DNA from: Stenocarpella maydis
Taxonomy: Eukaryota > Ascomycota > Sordariomycetes > Diaporthales > Diaporthaceae
DNA: 64,000 nt
Reading direction: 5' to 3'
Assembly (NCBI GenBank): GCA_002270565.1
Contig: NQMI01000171.1
Span: 26,769-90,768 of the forward strand
The translations under genes were made by a program, and so were the position numbers. Positions 44,742 to 56,169 of this stretch are shown one piece after another. Positions within the stretch are counted from its first letter, which is position 1. Each line of letters opens with the position of its first letter. Under the pieces are notes generated by a model that was given only the letters and a program-made list of their open reading frames with translations, was not told the origin of the DNA and ran no database searches.

Positions 44742-45619
44742 TTAATATACGCAAGATTGTCACAATCAAATCTTGTTCTGGGCCTTATTGGTCTGATATT
44801 AGTCTTGATTCGTTGGGTTTATTGAAAACAGATAATTCCTAGCTTCTGTTAATTGAGATTTGGGCCCTGTTTTAAACGTTTTGAAGATCACATAGGTGAA
44901 AGAAGAGACGGCCGAAAAGTAAACACCCTGCCTTTCTATGAGGCTGTGCTACACTTTTGCCGTCTCGAGCCTCAAACAACTCTTTCAGTCAGTACTGGAG
45001 ACCCATTAAGAGCAGCAAGAATATGTAATTGTTACCTGGCTCAGCATCTCATTCATCATTCATGAACCGCGTTGCGGCGTTGGGAGACTGGCCTGTGGGA
45101 GCAGATGATTCTGCTTTGTGGCAAGTTCCAGCGCATGTACCGGCGACAAAGCGTGGGATGATTCGGATGACTGTGATGGCGCCAAGACACGACGGGGTAG
45201 CTTTGAGCCGTGACTACAGAATCATCATCAGTGTTGGGCGAATTCGCATAATTAAAATATAATGTGCAACCAAATTTGCCATCATTCCATTGTTTATTTC
45301 TTTTTATTTCTTTTTTAAACACGACCTCTTAAAAATCGCTGCTCCGGTTCACTCTGGACGGGGCATGCAAAGATCCTGCCTACTGGCCAGACTGAGCCGC
45401 ACATTTTCCTTTGTCCTATATAACGGTCCAGCATTAATTGCGCGGAGCATAAGAAAAGCCCAAATTGGAATATTCGCCCTTTAAAATCGGAAAAGCCTTC
45501 AGTACTTCGCAATCATCTGATCAAAAAAATAATAATTCTGCCCGGAAGCAGAAATCGCGGCCGAGTAACATCGGTTTCAAACACAGCATCATTTACCCTT
45601 GCATTTCACGATAACAGAC
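44742..45619. other. Intergenic, AT-rich patches
   Basis: It holds only short frames without motifs and lies between two decayed genes. Confidence 0.5.
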
Positions 45620-46995
45620 ATGTATAGCACACAGCCTGTCTATGTAGAACATGAGTACTACAGCGAGCCATTCGAAGGTCTAGACGACTATGTGCTTGGC
45701 GGATTACATCCAACACACTTGGGAGACCTCGTAGAAGGCCGCTATAACGTGGTACACAAGCTCGGTCACGGCGGTTATGGTATGATCTGGCTGTGCCGCG
45801 ACACCAAGGAGAACGAATGGAGGGCTGTGAAGATAATCAGAGCGGATGCCTCGACAGAAGACTGTGCAGATTTACGGGCTTTTTCCTTGTTCTCCGGTTC
45901 CCGATGTACGGACATTAGCCACTGCCGCATTGCCTTTGCGATCGACCACTTTGGATGGACGGGCCGAACGGTACTCGCCTCTGTATCGTGATGCCTTTTC
46001 TTGGCCCGAATTTAGAGGGTGTCGCCCGCCAGTTCCGGAACGAAAAAAGGGCCGCTGATACGCATTTGCTATCAAATGGTCCAGGCAATGAGCTTCCTCC
46101 CCAGCAACGGCGTGTGCCATGGAGACTTCCGCCTGCAGAACGTGTGCTTCACTCTCAAGAAACATCGACGATCTCGGGGAAGATGACATCATTCGAGTTT
46201 TTGGCAGGCTGAAGATCATGTGCCTGTTAGACGATGACTAGTTTGAATGGGAGGGTGGTTCTCCCGGCGTACCGTATCTAGTTAGCAATGAAGAGCCCTG
46301 CGACGGCGGTGATGCGGATGAGGGCGAGGCGGGTGTCGACGAACCTGACCACGATGGACAGCAAAAGTATCACCCGAGGTATCTGATGGCCAACGCTCGG
46401 CTAAAACCAAATTCGCCATACGTGTCAAATGACATCGCTGTTATTAACCTCGGAGAATCGTTCTTAGCCTCACAGCCCTCCGAGACGGCTTGTGGTTCCT
46501 GATGAAGCATTGGGAAACACTCAACGGTCCACTTCCAGAACCATTCAGGTCATCGCTGTCCGAGAGTTACGAGGTTTCAACAGATCTTGGGCAATACGTC
46601 GGCACTGACCTAGAACAGATCGAAGAGGGGAAGCGAGAGTATCTACTCAGGACCGGAGTAACCAACTGCTTGCACAACATACTTCTGATCGAGCGGCGAT
46701 TTGAGGTTCCGTTGCAGGAAGGCGGGGAGCCTTCTCCTACACTCCCCAGAACAAGCAGCATACAGGGCTACAGGGATGCGAAGCCTGGTCACAAGATTAT
46801 CGCGGTTGAGATGTCCCGGAGCGAAGCACCACAACTCATGGATCTGTTCAGAAAGATCTTCGCCTAGAAGCCGTCCGACCGGGGCTCTGCAGCAGAAATC
46901 TTAGACCTGCCGTATTTAGCCGCTTACCGCTGGGAAGATGCTTTGTCGTCGCAGGTGGAGGAATATGGAGTGGCTTCAAATACTGATTCCATTTC
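45620..46995 (+). pseudogene. Dead SRPK-like protein kinase
   Basis: The ATG at 45620 opens on EGLDDYVLGGLHPTHLGDLV and RYNVVHKLGHGGYGMIW (glycine loop), then WRAVKIIRAD with the ATP lysine, as in SRPK-type kinases. After DCADLRA the frame shifts (about 45880). The next segment has a TAG at about 45917-45919 (MYGH-stop-PLPHC), then GTRLCIVMPFLGPNLEGVAR; it shifts again near 46070 to MVQAMSFLPSNGVCHGDF, the catalytic loop, and again near 46160 to IDDLGEDDIIRVFG. A TAG follows at about 46240. The C-lobe survives (LWFLMKHWETLNGPLP-like, QLMDLFRKIFA), with a TGG changed to TAG at 46865-46867 followed by KPSDRGSAAEIL. Several stops are C-to-T or G-to-A changes. The end is approximate. Confidence 0.88.
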
Positions 46996-47722
46996 ATCAT
47001 CACAGTCACGGGTGTTGATACTGCAGGAAAGGGAGATATATTTTAATAAATATACTTAAAATAATAAAAAGAATTCTCCTCAAAGGCAATATAAGAAGTC
47101 TTACTTAACTTATAAAATAATGATGATATCGACAACAGGGCTCTAGTGCAATACTGTGGATTCCCGGTTGTTCTGAGCTTCTTTCGGGAAATGCTTCCGG
47201 CGTACGGCCTCTAGCAGGCAGAATGCGTGAGAATGTTTTGTAGTTTTGGTCGAATTATAAATGAGGAGCATGGACTGGAACATGGAACAATGATCGTTTC
47301 TTGGCTGTGACTCAAAAGTATTGCTCAGGTCTTACCTATGTAGCAACCTACTTACGTAGATGAGATCTCTGAGAATTCACCACCTAATGTGAGATAGGAA
47401 GACTTACGGAAGACATACTAATGCAAGCGATGCGTTGAAATGGAATGCCGTTTTAAAAAGTAGACTGCGGGTTGACATCAACTATTTGCATGTAACTATG
47501 ATATCCGGTTGGGTGTTGCCGCAAAAGTGGTGGGAAGTACTGTAGCCTCATTCCTTCTTCAAGCCCTACCATTCTTTCCCGGCTATGTCATTTCCATTCT
47601 ACTGTGTGCCAATTGGAGTTCATCATACAGCCCAGACAGAACTCGAAGGAGAGAGGCTCAAATGCGGTCTAGTTGTATGTAGCAAATGCCGGATGGAAAA
47701 GGCTTAGTCCCCGCGCCTTCTT
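46996..47722. other. Intergenic, AT-rich start
   Basis: It begins with an AT-rich patch (47037-47130). No gene or repeat was recognised before the MLH3 stop codon. Confidence 0.5.
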
Positions 47723-50700
47723 TCACTGTTTCTGTCCCCTCCACTGCTTAAAATCCCGCCCAAAGCCGGTCTTCCGTTCTTCTGATGCATTTCCCAAATG
47801 GCACATGCCTCCGCCTAGATCTACGAGCGGTACCATCGACGGCCGCCCGTGGGCACACTGGAAAGGGAACGCGCACTCGACCAACCGCCCGAGGAGTTCC
47901 GCACACTGATCCCGCGATAACGGGTCATTGAACATGATTGCGCTCCTGCATGACCTCGAGTTGATCAGCTCGATTATCCCCTGGGGGCATCCATGGAATA
48001 GCGACACCCATGATGGGCTGTTATCTCCAGTTTCTTGGGGTTGCAAAGCAGCTGGTCCTCGCTGCTGGCCCGGGCCAGATTCATCATTAAGCCTCCATGC
48101 CTCGGTCCTGATGAGGTCGGAGAGGAGCCGAGGCTCTGTCCTGCATCTCTCTAGGATGGCAGGCGGCAGGCTCCGCACAGCGACTCTAGCATTCGCATCG
48201 ATTGCCTTGTGCCTGGGTCTCTTGCTTCCACTTTGGCCGACTGGGAGGACCTCAGTTCCCACATCGTAGCAAATTCCCCAGCGCGCGAAATACGCCGAAC
48301 ATCGGGACAAGACGTCTCTGTCCTGCCCTGTAAGCTCGAAAAACAAGGGTTTCGGCAGGACTTCCGTAACTGCCTCCCAGGTGTTACCGTGCGTTCCTGT
48401 ATTACGGAGAACGAAGTAATCCTTCATGAGATCTTCAACGCGGCACCGCTCATCTGCGGCATGCTGGTCTATCAACACCAGGCAAGACGACGCGGATGAT
48501 TTCTGTGCGTCCATCTGACTCGGCTGTACCTGGCTGAATGGCACCCTCACCAGGATGAACTTGTTGTCAACTTGAGCGACGAGTTCAGACGTGCGAAGGG
48601 CGTCTTTTGACACTTTTCCACGAAGTGCCATGGCGGGTATTTCGTGGTACGATCCCGTGCTGACGCTTGACGGCCGACCACCACCGTGGTGGCCACCAGG
48701 TTTAACGACCATGCCCATCATCTCCGATATATCTGGTAATTTCGGTATTGGGCGTTCGGTCAGCTCAAAGACAGGATTCTTCCACTTTGCTACCAAATCT
48801 TTGACCCAAGTAACAGTGCTGTCGACCCCTCTGGGGTTGGTCCGGTTAGGGTTGTTCATCTCGGTAGGCTGCTTAGCAGTCCTTTTGCTGAGTGTCAGTG
48901 GCTTAGAGGGCAACACGAATCCCGTCCTAGGATCAATAAGAGTGACTAGTTTGGTAGCAGGATTGACCCATTCGACAGAACCATCTCTAGTAACACTCTG
49001 CTGAGGCGTGGCTGAGGTTTCGTATGCTGCTCGCTGGCTAGCCCGTTGACCCAGACTGCGGCCTCTGAGCCTCTCAGGTCCGATGTCATCAAAAGGCTGC
49101 CGCGTTAAGTTGCCATTGTTATCGTACAGCGGAGTTTGAGGAGGCTTTGCTACGGGTGGTGCTGACTGCTTGGATCTGGCCACATCCTGCGTATCCTGGC
49201 GGTCCGTGGTAGGGGTCAAAGAGCGGGACTGCGGGCGTGAAGATGGCTGCGTAGGCTCTTTGAATGTAGAGAGTGTCGGGCCGGACTTGACTCTCGACCA
49301 TCCATCAAACGGCGACTCAGACCGGCTGCCAGAGGGCTCGAACCGCCGGATCTTGTGCGCTGGCTCTCCCATTGTACTCGATACAAAGCTGGATACAGTG
49401 CTCAATCTGGTCTTCGCTGGATTGGATTTTCCACGTGATCTTTCATTTTGGTGGTTACGTCCACTCCTGTCTTTCAGAGCGAAATTGACAGTCTTGGGTC
49501 GGCAGTAGTTTTTCTTGAGGAATTCGTAGAAGGTAACCTTCAGGAGGTCTATGATCAATGCGAGGGTTGGTCCCCGGTCATCAAGAACGTCCTCCAGAAC
49601 GTCCTCCACATTTACGGGCCCCTTAGTGAAGGACGGTGTAGCAACGACCTTTAAAAAGAACATTGGCCACCTGTCCACGCCCTTCCTCACTCTCATTTCC
49701 TTTCCGGTAAAGCCGTCCATCTTGGGTTTCTTACGGCTGGGCTCTGAGTCGCTCTCGTAATCCACAGCACCAAATGCAGAGTCTGCGAAGACCTTGTTGA
49801 CCTCTTCGAAAAGAACATTACAGCGAGACTCGTTCGAGAGCGGCTCGATGCCAAGGCTGATGAATTGAGCCCGCTTTGTGGCAACAGGCACACGGCAGAC
49901 ATACCCATCTATGGACATTCGTGGTGCGGATGCTCCAATAGGAACCCAATCACCTGTATCGGGGCTGTCGCAGAATGAAGCCTGGTGCAGAAGTCGGCAG
50001 CCAACACTGAGCAAGCTTCTTGACTGGGTTCCGGTCCGTAGAGTGAGGTTCTGTCTACCAGAGACTTCTCTAATTGATAAAGAGATTTCGTCAGGCCAGA
50101 AAATCATTAGAGCGACGAGGTCGAAAAGAAGTCGATCCCAGTCCCTGCTGGGGGAACCTCTGTCGCCTTGCAGAGCACGGTGCTTGACACGAACTGGCAT
50201 TGAGCCGAACAAGTCCCTCACGGCGACGCGCGTGCCATGATTGAAGGTGAGGATCCTCTGCTCGGGCGGGCAGGGGAGATGGCGAGCGAGGACCTTGGAG
50301 TTGTGGATGCTCATCGAGTTGTGCGAGTGGTACCCTCTGTGATGGGACGTGACGGACAGGAGTGACAAAGACGCGACCGAGGCCAAGAACACGCCATGTT
50401 TCCCATGGATGTTTGGACGCGGTGGATGTTTCGATGTGTCTTGAGATGATGGTTAGAAGCAGCATCTTGTTGTTGGTTGGGTTGCCACATACAGTGCAAC
50501 TGGCCCAGCCCTCCGTCATGACGGAATTCAGACGGAGGGATACCAGTTCCGTTGTCCTCTACGGAGCAGTTTCCACGAGAATAGTCGAGGTTGAGGTTGA
50601 TCCTGGTGGCCTCAGCGTCGAGCGAATTCTTGATAAGCCCACAGATCACGTTGTTCAAGGAGGTGATGACGACGGACGACTTGATCTGGGCCACGACATC

Positions 50701-50724
50701 CGCCGGGAGTGGCTTGATGGACAT
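47723..50724 (-). CDS. MLH3: DNA mismatch repair endonuclease subunit Mlh3
   Basis: Two exons, 50724-50493 and 50439-47723, separated by a 53-nt GTATGT..AAG intron, give 982 residues. The N-terminal GHKL ATPase has VITSLNNVICGLIKNSLDAE with the catalytic Asn region, VEDNGTGIPP, and GKHGVFLASVASLSLLSVTS. A long, poorly conserved linker follows. The C-terminal domain has the metal-dependent endonuclease motif DQHAADERCRVE (about residues 732-743), then SRSCRSAIMFNDPLS and CAHGRPSMVPL, the zinc/metal-site motifs shared with Pms1. Mlh3 pairs with Mlh1 in mismatch repair and in meiotic crossover resolution. The start at MSIKPLPADV was chosen because it matches the family's N-terminus; an earlier in-frame Met exists at about 50868. 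Confidence 0.93.
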
Positions 50725-51447
50725 GGCCGGCTGCACATTTCGGAGGTGATGGTGCTGTGTGGGGTGCCTGGAGGGCTGGAATGAGGCAGACGGGTCGTCT
50801 TTGAGGGATTCCCTCCGAGTTGACGAACAGTAACTCGCCTCTACTCCCTTCGACAAGAAGACGGGCACACGAAAGAATCAACGTCGTTGCCAGGATGATG
50901 TAAGCAGGCGGGCCTGATACGTGCCCCACCGTATCTCCCTACCGTATTTGCATAGACTACTTAGGAGGAATACGTCACAGGGCTGGCCCCTGGTGGAATC
51001 CCCTAGCCCCTTCCTTCCCTTGTGTTGGTTCAGCTCGCAGAGCTCGCCTAGTGTGAAGGCCTGGCGCCGCCTGGCGCCGGCCTGATCGAATTAGGATGAT
51101 GGCGCTTTGGAGGGGCTGGATCGCACTCAGCTATTGTTCTGCCCCCGATTGCTGATTCCCAACCCAACCCAACCCAACCCAAACCTACTTGAGAGTATAC
51201 CTAGGTACTTAGACCAACCCAGCCAGACCCTGACCAGGACCCGGACCAGACCAGACCAAACCAACAACCTTGACGATCCGACCGTCTCCTTTCCTTTTCT
51301 GATCACCCTTCGTCTTTCTCAGCAACCCATCTCCAAACGCTCGCTCCCTCTCCCCCCCCCCGGCCCTTCTTTTCTTGCTTTCTTCTATTCTCTCGTTTTT
51401 GAACCTTCCGTTCGTCCCCTTTATCCCCTTCGTCCCGCCTGCACACG
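50725..51447. other. Divergent intergenic region with CCCAA and CT-rich leader
   Basis: It is shared by MLH3 and the next gene. Four tandem CCAAC/CCCAA-type units at 51161-51180 and a pyrimidine-rich tract up to 51440 look like the promoter and 5' leader of the gene at 51448. No gene was recognised. Confidence 0.55.
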
Positions 51448-52458
51448 ATGGCCATGGCGCCTACGGATCGTCGGAAACCCTTCACCAGCTGGGTCAAAAG
51501 GCTGAATCAGAAGATGAAGCGCACCAAGGGCCCAAACAACCCCTACCCAAAGTCAGGCCATGTCAGTTCCCGACATGGGCTCCCTCCACCGTCCACGACG
51601 TCCACGGCTCATCATAATCAGCAGCGGCAATCCCATTCCATCGACTATCCGCAGTCCTCCGTCGAGACCACGACGGACCCGGGGCTGGTCGTCCACTCCG
51701 CCGAGGAGCTAAGCAGGCAGTCCCTGCAGTCCACGAGCGAGGACAGGCCATCAGCTGAGGTCGACGGAGACGCCGATGGCGACGCCGAGGGCCGACCACC
51801 CACCACCGCCCCATCCTACGGGGGCACGTCTTTCGCCGGCACCAACATCACCGCCACCGACCTGCGCAGGCCCGACAGCACCTTCTCCTCGCCTGCACCC
51901 TCCGCCCGGTCCGTCGCGACGACACTGTCTACAATGCAGACCCCAATGGTCAACGGCCTCGTGAACGGCCAGCCCGCCAACACCACCACCCAGCACACAT
52001 CACGACCCGAACAGCACCAGGTCGTCCAGTACACCCAGCCAGAGGCCCTGGTCACCGCCATGCCGGCGAGCGACGGCGAACGAAGCAGGCGGAGCGCCTA
52101 CCGCCCCGCCACGTACAGCGCCATCATCGCAAACAACCTACTTAGCGACAACATCTCGATCCTGACACTTGCGTCGTCCACCCAACGCCGTAGGCGGCGC
52201 TCCTGGGACACGGACTACGACCATGCGTCAGTACGCGCGCTGCCGCCAGCATCACAGTTCGGTGGCAGCCGCGAGTCGCTGCCCCTATCTGTGCTGAGCG
52301 CCAACCTCGACGGGCAGCAGCCCACGAGCCCCGGCTTGACTACGGCAAGGTCCATCGCGGAACGGTCGGTCAGCGGCCTGGCTCTTGGCCATGGGCGTAC
52401 CAACAGCCTGAGCGGAAGTGTTGGTGGCGGGGCAATACCCGTCGCAAGTGAATCCTGA
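51448..52458 (+). CDS. Conserved low-complexity protein, basic N-terminus
   Basis: Single exon, 336 residues. The N-terminus is basic (RRKPFTSWVKRLNQKMKRTK), the middle is Ser/Thr/Pro-rich and disordered, and the C-terminal third has a distinct patch: RRSAYRPATYSAIIANNLL, NISILTLASSTQRRRRRSWD, then ASQFGGSRESLPLSVLSA. Fungal homologues with this patch are, as I recall, sometimes auto-labelled 'Ca2+-modulated nonselective cation channel polycystin'. No membrane segment supports that here, so the label should not be used. The function is unknown. The RRRRRS and SWD sites could be kinase targets. Confidence 0.75.
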   Translation: MAMAPTDRRKPFTSWVKRLNQKMKRTKGPNNPYPKSGHVSSRHGLPPPSTTSTAHHNQQRQSHSIDYPQSSVETTTDPGLVVHSAEELSRQSLQSTSEDRPSAEVDGDADGDAEGRPPTTAPSYGGTSFAGTNITATDLRRPDSTFSSPAPSARSVATTLSTMQTPMVNGLVNGQPANTTTQHTSRPEQHQVVQYTQPEALVTAMPASDGERSRRSAYRPATYSAIIANNLLSDNISILTLASSTQRRRRRSWDTDYDHASVRALPPASQFGGSRESLPLSVLSANLDGQQPTSPGLTTARSIAERSVSGLALGHGRTNSLSGSVGGGAIPVASES

Positions 52459-53229
52459 GGATGACTGTGAGACAAACTACAGGTGGCTTCCGATATGGAT
52501 GCCGCGAGCGCAAGCTCGGGGGTTTGAGATGATGCCGTCAGGCGCATCAAAAGAGATAATCAAGGACCCGACTTGGTCCACACAAGGAAACAGGTACAAT
52601 GTATTATTTTGGCGGACGCAATCACGGAGTTTTGTGGAGTTTGCGTGTTTGTGGACGGGCTCTTTCACTAGTTGATGACTTACGGATTGGACGGAATCGA
52701 TACCCAGTACCCATAGGAACAAATTGATATTCCAGGCTTTGAGGCGCGCATATTATTCTCAATACAACCAACTTCTGGACGCTTGTCCCCAACTCAAGCT
52801 GCTGCCCAGGCCTAATAATGCTGTCGTCGAGCGGGTACCGTTGGTGAGTAACCCCAACCCGTTCTAAGAATAAAGGGCGAACTTCGCATGCGGGGTAATA
52901 GCACGAGACGAGGACACGATCGTCGGCCAACTCGACGACGACCCGACTTTGGATGCATACAAATATTCCATCCTGCTTCGTCGCCAGGAGCCCCTGGCCC
53001 ACGTGTAAATACTTTGTTCCGGATTAACATCAAAATAACTATAGGCAATAACAACAGCAACAGCGCCTGCCACCGGTATCGGCATCACACCACTTCGGCT
53101 TATTCCGTTTGTATTCTCACAGAAAACACGTCCTCCAACACCCCTTTCACTCGGCACCCGTGATTATATCACCTCCGCACCCAGCACACACACACACACA
53201 CCCTGCCCAGCTCTTTCCTACAGCGCAGC
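52459..53229. other. Intergenic, with CA microsatellite before the nitrilase
   Basis: 771 bp between same-direction genes. A CA dinucleotide run of about eight units at 53185-53201 lies 30 bp before the nitrilase ATG, in its 5' leader. No gene was recognised. Confidence 0.55.
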
Positions 53230-54646
53230 ATGTCCTCCCCGAAACCAGCCCCAGGCAAGATCCGCCTGGCCACAAGCTCCCCCTCAACGCAGGCCACCAC
53301 GGCTGCGACCCTCGCCCAGCTGCGCCAGATCGCCCGCCGCGCCTCCCGCGACCACGCCGCGGACGTCCTCCTCCTGCCCGAGGCCTACCTGGGCGGGTAC
53401 CCACGCGGCACCAACTTCGGCTGCGTGATCGGCAGCCGCACCCAGGAGGGCCGGGACGACTACCTGCGGTACTTTGAGGGCGCCGTCGACCTCGGCGACA
53501 CGGTGGGAGAGGGTGCGGGGGCCGGGGACGACTGGGTGGCTCGCCGGCTCGAGGCCGTCAATGTCGATGGTGGTGGTGGTGGTGGTGGTGCCGGCGGCCG
53601 CGGCGAGAGGACCACGCTGCCGCGCGGTGACGGCACCAGGGAGGAGCTCGAGGCGATTGCTGCTGAGACGGGGGTATTCCTGGTCACCGGGCTGGTCGAG
53701 AAGGCGGGTGGGAGCCTCTACTGCGCCGTTGTCTATGTGTGTCCCAATAAGGGCATCATTGGCAAGAGGAGGAAAGTCATGCCCGTAAGTCACGCCCTTT
53801 TTCTTTCTCGTGAGTGAGGGGTGCTGAGACTGGGCATAGACCGCCACCGAGCGCCTCATATGGGCCCAGGGCTCGCCCAAGACCCTCCGGGCGGTGAGCA
53901 CCGTGATCCGCGGCACCAGGATCAACATGGCGGCCGCCATCTGCTGGGAGAGCTACATGCCCCTCCTGCGGCAGTCGCTCTACGCCCAGAACGTGAACCT
54001 GTACCTGGCGCCGACGGCCGACGGCCGCGACACCTGGCTCTCGACGATGCGCACTACCGGCATCGAGGGCCGGTGCTTCGTCCTCAGCTCAAACATGTGC
54101 GTGCGGGACGGCGCTGCCAGTGAGCCAGCGTCCTCATCCGCGGTCGCGGACGCCGAGGTCCGGGCGGACGCCGAGCCGTACGCGCGCGAGCGCCAAAGCT
54201 CGTGTGTCACGGGGGAGGGGTTCGAGATCGCCCTCCCGGCGCACAGTGCCCAGGGGGCCTGCAGGATATGGCAGCGCAGGCGGCCGAGCGTGTTTGATGA
54301 GGACGGCAACGAGATAATTCTGTGCGGCGGCGACGGCGGGAAGGCGACCGCTGCTGTGGGCAACGGCGCCAAGGCCCCCAGAGCGGTTGCGGAGGAACAG
54401 GCCGTCAAGAAGAACGGCGTCGGGGCCAGGTTCATCTCCCGTGGGGGCTCGTGCGTGACTGGTCCGTTTGGAGAAGTCCTCGCTGGCCCGCAGTGGGAAG
54501 ACGACACTGGGATCATATACGCGGATGTTGATTTCAAGGACTGCATCAGGGGCAGGCTGGATTTGGACACGGGCGGGAGCTACTCGAGGAACGACTCGTT
54601 CAAGTTGTCTGTCGAGGGGCTGAGCCTTGCGCCGCTGCCATACTAG
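53230..54646 (+). CDS. Nitrilase (carbon-nitrogen hydrolase)
   Basis: Two exons, 53230-53784 and 53840-54646, with a 55-nt GTAAGT..TAG intron, give 453 residues. The Glu-Lys-Cys triad is visible: LLPEAYLGGYP (Glu, about residue 58), GKRRKVMPT (Lys, at the exon junction) and AAICWESYMPLLR (Cys, about residue 226). The Cys context CWExYMP and the preceding RGT are those of branch-1 nitrilases, which hydrolyse nitriles to acids. Two insertions are unusual: a Gly-rich loop (about residues 115-128) between Glu and Lys, and a long Ala/Glu/Lys-rich loop near residues 295-400. Later segments are SRGGSCVTGPFGEVLAGP and GIIYADVDF. The substrate is unknown. No cluster context was seen. Confidence 0.93.
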
Positions 54647-54940
54647 GGGTATCTCCCATGGTGTACATATGAACCAGCCATGTGGTGGCGAGCAGTCGGT
54701 AGCTTGGGTGAGGCAGAAGCATAACGTCCGATTGAATCCCATCATCACAGTGCGGGTCGAGGCTCTGGGGAGGACGGCAACCCGCAGGCTCAGCAGCTCA
54801 CACACGACCGCATTGATGAGTGCATCATCGACCAGGCTATGAACGACGCTCTCTCCGATAAGAAGGGCGGTGCTGGCGTTGATCTCGATCAGGCGCTGCC
54901 CGAAAGTGCGGCCTCTGCAATCAGTCTCCCCAGATACCCA

Positions 54941-55045
54941 CTGTCTCCGAAGAACGAGAGTGAGCCCCCCCCTGGTAAAATTACCCCTGTACCGCACAGA
55001 CCACTATAGAATGCCCTATTCACGTGCGCGCGCCCACGCAGCGCC
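54941..55045 (+). repeat. Left terminal inverted repeat, 680-bp element
   Basis: It pairs with 55516-55620. It begins CTGTCTCCGAAGAACGAG, followed by a C7-8 run and TGGTAAAATTACCCC. Confidence 0.85.
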
Positions 55046-55485
55046 TACACCGCTCCTTCGTCCTCCTCAAATTCCTCATCCTCTCCCTCAGCAAGTATCT
55101 CCACAGCATTAGCTATCCGCTCAAACGCACTCACAGCACGCCTAATAAGTGCTAGGTATTCATCCCCTCCTGTTGAGACCTCTGGAGCTGGGTTTAAAGG
55201 TTGGCGGAGTAGTCGTTGTATGGCTTTGATTGCTTCTGTAGCTTCCTCTTTCTTTCCTCCTTCACAGAGGCGAATAGCTTCCTGGAGAGGCTCGAGAGCA
55301 GCAAAAGGAAGAGGTCTGCACTTGCGGTTGCCACGTGCACAAGCAGAACAGCGTCCTCCAGCCCCTTTCTGGTCACAGCAGCGGTGAGAGTGGTCGCGAG
55401 AGAGGCGTGAAATACAAGGAATACACCAAGTACGAAGAGAGCGCGAAAATGCTACGCGGGCGCGCTTAGGAGGAGGGCTGGCCAT
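55045..55485 (-). CDS. Cys-rich putative zinc-binding protein of the 680-bp element
   Basis: Intact frame of 146 residues from ATG 55485 to a stop overlapping the left inverted repeat. The start is basic (MASPPPKRARVAFSRSLRTW). Cysteines and histidines follow in a zinc-finger-like array: CIPC, HSHRCC, then CSACARGNRKC, spacing C-x2-C-x12-CC-x8-C-x2-C-x6-C. The second half is a helical region (EPLQEAIRLCEGGKKEEATE, AIKAIQRLLRQ), with an amphipathic helix (IRRAVSAFERIANAVEILAE) and an acidic tail (EDEEFEEDE). It has no DDE triad, so it is not a transposase; a DNA-binding accessory or regulatory protein is a reasonable guess. The ORF fills the element and is undamaged, which argues that it is maintained. 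Confidence 0.65.
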   Translation of the reverse strand: MASPPPKRARVAFSRSLRTWCIPCISRLSRDHSHRCCDQKGAGGRCSACARGNRKCRPLPFAALEPLQEAIRLCEGGKKEEATEAIKAIQRLLRQPLNPAPEVSTGGDEYLALIRRAVSAFERIANAVEILAEGEDEEFEEDEGAV

Positions 55486-55515
55486 TTTGAGGATGTGAGG
55501 AAGAAGAAGCCTTAT

Positions 55516-55620
55516 TCGCGCTGCGTGGGCGCGCGCGTGAAGACGAGCATTTTATAGTGGTCTGTGCGGTACAGGGGTAATTTTACCAGGGGGGGGCTCA
55601 CTCTCGTTCTTCCGAGACAG
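55516..55620 (-). repeat. Right terminal inverted repeat, 680-bp element
   Basis: It is the reverse complement of 54941-55045 apart from a few substitutions, and ends CTCGTTCTTCCGAGACAG. Confidence 0.85.
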
Positions 55621-55799
55621 CAGTTTGTCGGCTACTTTTCTAAGATCAATATTGTCCAAGGGCCCTTGTGGAAGCCCTTCCTCTGGGTACTTAGGTAGTG
55701 TGGGGGTGAATCGCCTCCACACCTATACAGCTTAATAAGCTGTAATACCTAGGTACTTGAGTGAAGAGCTCTCAGGGCCCTGGCAGGGGCTTTCTACCT

Positions 55800-55945
55800 C
55801 TGTCTCGGAAAAACGAGAGTTACCCCCCCCCTGGCTAAATTAGCATTTGCCGCACGTGCCACCAAAATTTGGCTGGGCGGTCAGGAAACGTACAATTCTC
55901 GCCGGAACAACCACATCAACGTCGTCGTCGTCGCCAGCAGAACGT
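55800..55945 (+). repeat. Left terminal inverted repeat, 3.9-kb element
   Basis: It pairs with 59588-59733. After CTGTCTCGGAAAAACGAG come a C8 run, TGGCTAAATTAGC, and a GCCGCACGTGCCAC block that aligns with CCGCACAGACCAC in the smaller element. Confidence 0.88.
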
Positions 55946-56169
55946 ACTGATTACCCAAACGGGTAATAGTGATGCTATACTGTATGGTGAACTCCAGCCC
56001 ATCCCGTGAAGGTGCTTATAACCTGCTTGCCCTGGCATAAGGTAACGTTAGCCCAGCTAACCTTGTAGATAACGTGTTCTGACTGGCCTGTTAAGCCTAG
56101 CCTACCTAATGCTCACCATATAAAACCCGCTCTAGAAGCCGAATTGTATGGTTTGCTGATGATAATGCT

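Larger units (their letters stand above)
54941..55620. mobile_element. 680-bp inverted-repeat element carrying one Cys-rich ORF
   Basis: The ends are inverted repeats of about 105 bp starting CTGTCTC[GC]GAAGAACGAG, with only a handful of mismatches (left 54941-55045, right 55516-55620). The direct repeat CA flanks both sides (54939-54940 and 55621-55622). Almost all the sequence between the repeats is one intact reverse-strand ORF (55485-55045). The ends are related to those of the larger element at 55800-59733, which suggests that element supplies, or once supplied, the transposase. It is GC-rich and not RIP-altered, so the copy is probably young. Confidence 0.85.
54921..55797 (-). pseudogene. 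3' exon of a host gene interrupted by an inverted-repeat element
   Basis: On the reverse strand an exon-like frame starts after the acceptor TATAG at 55722 (VWRRFTPTLPKYPEEGLPQG, then PLDNIDLRKVADK). It is cut by the 680-bp element and resumes at 54940 to end with a stop at 54921-54923. If the element and one CA copy are left out, the pieces join in frame as 39 residues plus stop. The upstream part of the gene lies beyond the second element (59736-60100). The product is not recognised. Confidence 0.5.

Noticed and set aside
51161..51182. Tandem CCCAA units resembling telomere repeats
   Set aside because: The unit is CCCAA, not CCCTAA, it has four copies, and it sits in a promoter.
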